This document shows, piece by piece, positions 57,116-64,000 of a DNA stretch of 64,000 bases. The notes under the pieces were generated by a model. That model worked only from the letters and a program-made list of their open reading frames with translations. It did no database searches and was not told where the DNA came from. The stretch comes from Macrosoma leucophasiata. Its lineage: Eukaryota > Arthropoda > Insecta > Lepidoptera > Hedylidae. Each line of letters begins with the position of its first letter. Position 1 is the first letter of the stretch. The DNA lies in NCBI GenBank assembly GCA_036365455.1, contig JAWQUS010000027.1, positions 12,512,501 to 12,576,500 on the forward strand, read 5' to 3'. The translations under genes and the position numbers were made by a program.

Positions 57116-57844
57116 AAACCCTTAAAGTTACACTGTGAAGAGAATATGCTTTGAATTATTTCATATCATTGAATATTAATAATTAAATATTTGCTTCATT
57201 ATGGATGATCTGGACTGAACATGGACTTAAAATATTTAATGAAAAACCATTTAAAATACCTATTTACATAAGTGTCTAGCTTATTTTATTTATCACTTAG
57301 CAGATATAGCTACATACGTATGTAATGTATTGTTCGCTACATTATTTGGCTATATTCGACACAGGCAGACAATGAGTAAAGTTGTTGCTAAGTAAGTGAA
57401 TAACACTTGTATTCATTTAAACAATAGTCTCACACATTACACTAGTTACCAATCTGCAATGGGTGTAAAAATAATGTTACCTACATATGACCTTTCGGTT
57501 ATTTAGTAATGATAGAAAGCCGGTACAATTTTTTAGATTTATTATTTCTTGTGTCCATCCTCAGTTAATTTGAGCTCCGGACGGTTTAGGAATGCGCGGG
57601 GATGGGGCCAACACGTAGAGGCCTTTTCGAGAATTTTGATCTACCTACTTTGTAATGGATTGTATTGCCCCCCCCCTCTCCCCTTCTTTGGCTGCATTAC
57701 CTAATGGTTAATACAGAGAGAGAGACAGGTCCCGCAGTAATCATGGGACTATAGTAATGCCCTCCAAGCGTTTCCTCATTTCCCTTATTTTCAATGCTTC
57801 AAGTTCTGCTTTTTTTTGTTGTGTATGGCTTGACTTACCTACTT

Positions 57845-58372
57845 GACTTAAGGTCCTATATCCCCTAGTTGGGCCACAGTGCGTCGCCATCCCTGTCGGT
57901 CTTGAGCTTCGCGCTTCATTTAACTCCAGGTCCTGCCTATGCTCTCAGCCTCTGCGATGATAGACCTCCGCCAGGTCTGTTTGGGACGGCCACGCTTGCG
58001 CTTTCCTTGGGGATTCCAGTCTAGGACTTGCCGCGGTATGTGGTCAGGGTCTCTTTGGAGCGTGTGGCTAATGCAGTTCCATTTTCGGCGTTTGATCTGC
58101 TGGGCGATCGGGTCTTCATTGCAGCGCTCCCTCAGGTTTTCATTTGAGATTTTCTCGGGCCAGTAAACACCGAGAATACGTCGAAGGGCAGCGGTTCGCA
58201 AAGACCTGAAGTCGGCGCGAGATGTCCTTCGTGAACTTCCACGTCTCGCATCCGTACAGTAACACAGTTTTTACGTTGGACCGAAATATCTTGAGCTTAA
58301 CTCTCCGAGTCAGTTTACGCGATTGCCATACAGGACGCAGCCGTGCATAGGTCGCTCTCGCCTATAATAACA
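57845..58372 (-). pseudogene. RTE-clade LINE, C-terminal fragment
   Basis: The minus strand reads LKIFRSNVKTVLLYGCETWK, a frame change near 58200, then LRRILGVYWPEKISNENL, WNCISHTLQRDPDHIPRQVL, NPQGKRKRGRPKQTWRRS and a SIGRTW end, followed by the 3' tail text. This is the conserved C-terminal region after the reverse transcriptase of RTE-type LINEs. RT and endonuclease are absent, so it is a 5'-truncated dead copy. Confidence 0.82.
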
Positions 58373-58418
58373 GATATTTCTTAACACAAAATACGCTTAC
58401 GCACATCCTTACACTGAG

Positions 58419-58480
58419 TTGCAACCACGGTATTTGTTAAAGTTATTGTAACTTTAACTTTAACAAATATCGTGGTGCAA
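58419..58480. repeat. Hairpin MITE-like palindrome
   Basis: TTGCAACCACGGTATTTGTT ... and its inverse AACAAATATCGTGGTGCAA enclose AAAGTTATTGTAACTTT. Arms are about 26 bases with one indel and one mismatch. Confidence 0.75.
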
Positions 58481-59389
58481 TCCAGGATAAGAGTAAATTA
58501 TTGTTGTCGGACTCGTGATATAGTTCAACAAGTTCAACACATCAACACTCAGGGGCACCCGTCAGTCGGTAAAGAAATAGTAGAGCTCCTAGCAACATCT
58601 TCTAATATTGAGTTTGTTTCGTAATGTATTTTAGTCTTAAAACATTCTAAACAATAAATTTATGTTATACCTACTTGTTTATATACCTACCAACCCAATA
58701 CGAGTTGTATGCACATTTAACCATAAAATGTTTACGATCACGAATGAGTTATTTTGTTAACAAAAGACTGTTGCGACGAATCGACATAAAATTGACTGGT
58801 TTTAAAAGTGTGTAAAATAAAAATGTATGTATGGTACCTAGTTGGTCTTCAGCCGCTGAAGAAACTAAAAGGGACTCTTAACTCAAAGTGTTTAAATATT
58901 TTTGTTTTAATTTGTGGATAACTTTTTATTCAGAGATCCGATTCTCATGATTCTTTTTTTTATGGATGAAGTATACCTCCAAGTTCATCCTGATTTTTTA
59001 GTAAATTAATTTGAAAAAAAGCCCCTGTCTTGTAGGGAAGGAAAATTGTAAATATTTGATGATTTTACCACCAATTTTTTGTTTTTATTTTACCACAATT
59101 TTAGCCATCTTAGATTTCTTTTAGGACTGTTTTTATTTTGTTTTATGTCGAAACCAATTATTAATATCTACTTTTATCCAAAGTACTGAATGTTTACAAC
59201 TTATTGGAACTGTTTTATTAGAACAGAACAACTGATAGGTATATAAATACATAACCTGCTTTCATAGCTCCAAATTAGAATTCACAATATCGCTAATACG
59301 GCTAGACATTTAATTTAAAGGTCCAATTAAAATAACTTGTTTTTAGCCGTTTTGGCAAACATTTAAATAAATCTATCTTATCGTTGTTA
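58481..59389. other. Intergenic, nothing assigned
   Basis: AT-rich and without coding or repeat signals. Confidence 0.45.
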
Positions 59390-60100
59390 ATGATGCTAAA
59401 TCAAAATAGCAGACTAAAGACACACACATAGTCGACGACACGACACGATTAGTACGCGGATTGGCGATCGCAGAAGCTATAGTTACATTACCGGACGCTG
59501 CTGCTATAGTTGCTACAGGCGGTAGAGTCACAGAATAAAAAGGTACAGAAGTCAATCTCATGTATGTAATTCACTTTTCATGCCTACGCTCGGCGGTCGC
59601 GCTAGGTTTGTGAACATTGGCTTATGTTCAAAAAACTACCGTGGTAGTGGCACTCGAACCTTATCCTACAATATCAAACAAAACAATTAAAATACTATGA
59701 CAATACAAAAAGTTTACACAACACAAATGAACAATTTCAATGGAAAATCCCCGATAACTTCTAAACGGATTACCCTATTTACCCAATTTATTTTGTCCTA
59801 TACGTTTTAGATCTATACCTACCAAATGAGATTAAAGACAACATAATATCTATCTACATAAACAAAAAATCTTGTTTTCAACTTACGTAAAATGTGGTGC
59901 CTCGAATTTTCCATACAAAATGGCAGTCGCGCACGCATTCAACTGAATCCGACCGAGATACCGTGTCGGTGAGCGGTGTCTATGTGTGTGTTGCTCGAGC
60001 GAGCTTTATATGTAGATTGACTTCTGTACCTTTTTATTCTGTGGTAGAGTCGTCGCGTTTAGACGCCATAATAGCAGAACGCGGTAGTATTACAGTCTAA
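59390..60100. repeat. Inverted pair of short ORF-bearing repeat fragments
   Basis: Plus-strand 59440-59566 reads TRLVRGLAIAEAIVTLPDAA then a stop, followed by AAAAAGGTACAGAAGTCAAT. The reverse of this end is at 60016-60100 (ATTGACTTCTGTACCTTTTT). Both ends share the stop codon and its 3' flank. The family is not recognised. Confidence 0.55.
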
Positions 60101-60759
60101 AGAAAACTCACGTGTTAATTAGTAGTACTGAATAGAGATAGGAAGACAGATAGACTAAATAATGTAGTCGGCACTCTCGAGCTCGGTACCTGATAGAGTA
60201 TTGCCGATATTATTCTACATATCTTTGCACGTGCCAGTTATCTAGAAGATCTATTATAGACTTTACTGAATTTCAGTTTTACAATGGCAAATTAATACGG
60301 CCACAATTTAGTGGTCGAGGTCATAACAGTGCAAAATAACGCATTCCGGATACAATAAGCCGTTTGTCACCGTCCGCAAAAAAACGGATATCCTTAAGAA
60401 TGTCACGGGCGATCGTTGGTTAAACATGAACTATGACCAAACATGTCATACACTTTTAAATGATTAATAGGAATTGAATGCATAAGGCTGACAGAGTAGG
60501 CCACCACATTACAGAATCCATCTATCATAAAATTAAAGAAATGACCATGCCCCGATGATAGATAGTTGTCACCTACGATAGTGTTATGATTGGTAAATAT
60601 ACAGCAAATCTTAAATATTAATTGGATTAAAATTAGAATTAATGTTTTTTTACGTCATTATTCACTAGAAGATCAATTTGATTAACATAGTCATCATCAA
60701 ATTCCCATCATCACCAATGTTATTATCATTTAAATAAGCAGAAAGTGTTATACAAAACA

Positions 60760-61128
60760 AATATGGCCCTGTAATTTCCGGCACAGAGGCATAACACCTA
60801 ATGCCTCAGGAGTGGCAGCGCATCTGCATTTTGACCTCTGGTCATTGTGTGGGTGTCTATAGGCTACAGTCTTCACTTAACATGAATGTGAACTGCATGC
60901 TTGTTTGCCACTTTTATTACATAAAAAAAAAAAAAAAAAAAAAAAATATAGGTATATATGTACGGCCCTGTAATTTCCGGCACAGAGGCGTAACACCTTA
61001 GGCCTCAGGAGTTGTAACGCATCTGCATTATGACCATGATTTTTGTGTGAATGTCTATAGGCTGCAGTCATCACTTAACATCAATGTGAACTGCATGCTT
61101 GTTTACCACCTCCATTACATAAACTACT
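60760..61128 (+). repeat. Two Rep-C 3' halves in tandem with poly(A) between
   Basis: Copies 60760-60946 and 60956-61128 both start near GGCCCTGTAATTTCCGGCAC and end in the CTGCATGCTTGTTT tail. The first keeps a run of about 24 A. Confidence 0.8.
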
Positions 61129-61430
61129 TATACTATCTAATAGTAACAAAGTTATAATATCTTATGTATAGTAACTTACTATACATTTTTTTATAATAAT
61201 GTCCATGACCGTGCATTATAATTGACTGCCGTTTTTCTGACTGTCACTGCGATAACAATGGTCGTTAGTTTGTCAATTCTCATTCTCACCACAAGAATTA
61301 TAAACTAAGTACAGTGACTATTACAAGGCCCGTCCCTTTGGCCTAAGTCTTAACTATTGTATACAAGATAATAGATACATACATGATTAATAACATAATA
61401 GTATATCAATTTATTTTTATAGTATTATCC

Positions 61431-61459
<29 letters not shown>
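61431..61459. repeat. (AT)n microsatellite
   Basis: Pure AT dinucleotide tract next to an RTE-like LINE end. Confidence 0.9.
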
Positions 61460-61461
<2 letters not shown>

Positions 61462-61565
61462 TCTTCACGCCAGGTCCCTAACGGGGTAGGCAAAGAGTGT
61501 AGAGCGCCAGACATCCCGGTCCTGACATACCGTGCCTCGTTTACCTTCATCATTCTCTTCATACA
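61460..61565 (-). mobile_element. LINE 3' end fragment
   Basis: The minus strand reads through DVWRSTLFAYPV then RDLA and a stop, a common C-terminal signature of lepidopteran RTE-type LINEs. Here it is directly followed by the AT microsatellite. Confidence 0.5.
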
Positions 61566-62086
61566 TGCACGCCGATTCCTAAGACTATTGACCTCACCAT
61601 CATTATGCCCTATCCATAAAGGGCATAATAGAATTATAGTTAATTCTATTGTATCCCGTAATTTTATACAGCCAGTATATTGCTACAATATCAAACTGAA
61701 AATAATAACATACATACTATCACACCTTTGTCCCTAAAAGAGTAGACTCAGCCTATTACAGGCAGGTCATTGGGACCTAAAAGTTACTCCTAAAGTGATA
61801 GTAGGCGTGAAAGGTGGAGAAATACTAAATTAAATATGTTCATGTAAACCGCATTCAACTCTGTTTAAAAGTTTTGAAGCAATGCTTGGAGTAAATTTTC
61901 AATTGACCATAACTTCTTTTTCCCTTAACGCTCCTAATTATAATGTAATCCAGCTGTGAAAACCGCGTTCAAATCCGTTGAAAAGTTTCTAACAATATTT
62001 TTTTAAGGAAATAAGCATTCTAACATTTCAATGTTTTATGTAGAGTTACCTAGTCACATAGGTATCTATCTATACATCTATACAAT

Positions 62087-62396
62087 TAAATAAAATTGGA
62101 GTGTCTGTTTGTAATATAAAAATAACCGCCAATTACTAAATGCATATGCATGTATACACGGTACATCTACCAAAACAACATTTTTTACAATTTTGTCTGT
62201 CTGTCTGTCTGTTTGGCGGAGCTAATCTTGGGAACGGCTGGACCGATTTTGACGGGACTTTCACTGGCAGATAGCTGATGTAATAAAGAGTAACTTAGGC
62301 TACTTTTATACTAGCTGCGCCCACGACTTCGTCGGGTAGATGACGATACAGAACAATCATAAATTCTCACGCGGGCGAAGTCGCGGGCACAGCTAG
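62087..62396 (+). mobile_element. Helitron-like element, 310 bp (H9)
   Basis: A^T insertion, TC start and CTAG end. Contains TGTCTGTCTGTCTGTCTGTT and GACGGGACTTTCACTGGCAG. Opposite in orientation and equal in length to H2 at 4402-4711. Confidence 0.8.
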
Positions 62397-63300
62397 TAAT
62401 ATATAAAGCTTATATTGTTTTTGTATCGGGTGACTCTTTTTTGAGTAAAAGTACATCAATCATTGATCATGTCCTTTGAAGACTTGGACGAATAGTGCAA
62501 ACATTTTACAGTTAACTCATGCAAAGTCATTCCTCTAAGCTGTAGCTTGATCCATGGGGTATAAAAATGATACGTTAGTAATTTAAAAATAACTATTGTA
62601 TTAAATAATATATTAAAAAATACTGTCACAATCCACAGTGAAAATTTGCTCAATATCAGTTAAAAGCATTATCAAAAAATAACTGTTTTTTCCTAAGAGC
62701 ACGAAGTTATTATTACTTAATGTCCAAAATAAATTAGTTATCATTTAGGTACAACTTATGAAAATAGACTAACCATTAACTACCATAAAACTATGAGATA
62801 GACACAATCATGTAAAAAGTGTGGCCTAAAAACAAGTGAAATCTACCTTAACCTAGTAAGACCAAAGACGAACCATATCTAATTACTGCCAAGGAGACTG
62901 AATTGGGATTTTCGAAGTTCCAGACTAGTTGTTATGGAACTACAGTCTCAGTCCATTACTTATAATGAGTATGTTCGTTCCAATTATTAATATAATTATG
63001 GCTAACAATAGCTACATCTTTGTCATATTTTGTTTACATATTATTCAAAACTTTAACTGAGAGTAATTCTTTTAACAATGACTGTTAACTGTTACTATAT
63101 TTTTTGCTATTTATAATTTAGTATTTTATAGTTGTATTTAAGTACATATTGTAATGTAAAAGGACGTTCTCTTTAGTTGCATTCCTAAACTACAGGATAT
63201 TTCCGAGAATTTAAGAATTTAGTGCAAAGATTGGGGAAGAACACTGACATGAAAATCTTAAAAATTGAAGAATTCACATGAGTGGAATGTTTAGGTGTCA
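62397..63300. other. Intergenic, nothing assigned
   Basis: AT-rich with no coding block, RNA gene or repeat recognised. Confidence 0.45.
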
Positions 63301-63314
63301 GATAGTTTAATATT

Positions 63315-63620
63315 TTACCGGTGATAGAGCTTTTGTCACGGAGTAAATGGTCAATCTGCAGCCAAATTGTAGTGTTTAGCCCGATCGGGTTTCGATTATA
63401 CGGTAAAGTATTGAAAATGGATGTTCAGCACTATCGTGTTCCGATCAGGTGGTAATGTACGGCCCTGTAATTTACGACACAGAGGCATAACACACAACAA
63501 CAGTGGTAACGCATCTGCATTTTGACCTCGGTCTTTGTGTGGGTGTCTATAGGCTGCAGTCATCACTTAACATCAATGTGAACTGCATGCTTGTTTGCCA
63601 CTTTCATAACATAAAAAAAG
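63315..63620 (+). repeat. Rep-C copy, nearly complete
   Basis: CAGCACTATCGTGTTCCGAT, ACGGCCCTGTAATTTACGAC, TGACCTCGGTCTTTGTGTGG, the CTGCATGCTTGTTTGCCAC tail and an A run. It is one of the best-preserved copies, so probably one of the youngest. Confidence 0.8.
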
Positions 63621-64000
63621 ACAAAACAGATTTGACATCAGGAGTGGTATTTTGTGATTTCTAGTTCTTATGTAGATTTGTACATAGTACCGGACAAAAC
63701 CTCTACAAGCAGGATTTAGCGTTCTTGATCGATATTTCACACGAGTACGTATTGGCTTTGACGGTCCTTACTCCTCGACGGCACGGGCAGCCTCAATCTC
63801 GCACGATGCGGCATACAGGTCATACATTACATATTGTGTGCACGACGAGACTGCTGCATCGAGTAATATTTCGCAGGTCGTAAACCACTAATTCGTGTGA
63901 ATATATTGTATGTGTTTGGCTTCCATTTATTAATTGGTGAATATACTTAAATGAATATTACTTTTATACTTAATATTATAACAAATTTTATTATTATCGA
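63621..64000. other. Unassigned end of window
   Basis: A G+C-richer patch at about 63700-63860 (CTCCTCGACGGCACGGGCAG) stands out from its surroundings and may belong to a repeat continuing the Rep-C context. No open frame with recognisable content was found. Confidence 0.3.

Noticed and set aside
1..64000. CRISPR arrays, bacterial operons, viral integrations
   Set aside because: No spacer-repeat pattern, Shine-Dalgarno-led gene strings or recognisable viral protein was found. Tandem repeats here are microsatellites, the 26-bp unit at 38.2 kb and the exon-derived array at 21.3 kb.

Overview
The window is AT-rich, intron-rich animal DNA that looks lepidopteran (moth or butterfly). Short exons have clean GT/AG borders and are widely spaced. 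The intergenic DNA is packed with short repeats of lepidopteran type: Helitron-like elements ending in a G-C hairpin plus CTAG, A-tailed retroposons, tRNA-derived SINEs, mariners, and RTE-like and jockey/CR1-like LINE fragments. No bacterial operon, CRISPR array or rRNA is present. Species cannot be named from the sequence alone.

Five protein genes are supported, three of them complete. (1) A divergent galectin-like gene on the minus strand at 5.4-5.9 kb, of which two exons are seen. (2) A plus-strand nucleoside-phosphorylase-fold gene with six exons from 12.1 to 22.4 kb; its 5' exon or exons are missing. (3) TAF13, a TFIID subunit, minus strand, three exons, 32.1-33.1 kb, complete. (4) RBMX2, a spliceosomal RRM protein, plus strand, five exons, 39.8-43.6 kb, complete. 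(5) Inositol polyphosphate 1-phosphatase, minus strand, four exons, 46.4-49.7 kb, complete. Exon phases were checked for all of them and keep the frame. One unrecognised possible terminal exon lies at 30.7-30.9 kb (minus). The genes are unrelated in function. TAF13 and RBMX2 are divergent neighbours, with basal transcription on one side and splicing on the other.

Layout: 0-5.4 kb repeats; 5.4-6 kb galectin-like exons; 6-12 kb intergenic or upstream intron; 12.1-22.4 kb phosphorylase-like gene whose introns hold Helitrons, a MITE inside a SINE, a LINE tail and several Rep-C retroposons; 22.4-30 kb intergenic with a 968-bp Helitron-like element and a dead irritans-like mariner; 30.7-33.1 kb TAF13; 33.1-39.7 kb a nested repeat block between TAF13 and RBMX2; 39.8-49.7 kb RBMX2 and INPP1; 50-64 kb repeats including a dead mellifera-like mariner and an RTE fragment.

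The most unusual signals are three. First, a roughly 400-430-bp A-tailed repeat (here Rep-A) begins with an E2F-like GTTTTGGCGGGAA motif. One copy lies 95-294 bp upstream of the start codon of each of TAF13, RBMX2 and INPP1, always in the gene's own direction. Second, the 3' end of exon 5 of the phosphorylase-like gene, splice donor included, is repeated four more times in decayed form inside the next intron. Third, there are several long near-perfect hairpins and nested insertions whose order can be read from target-site duplications.
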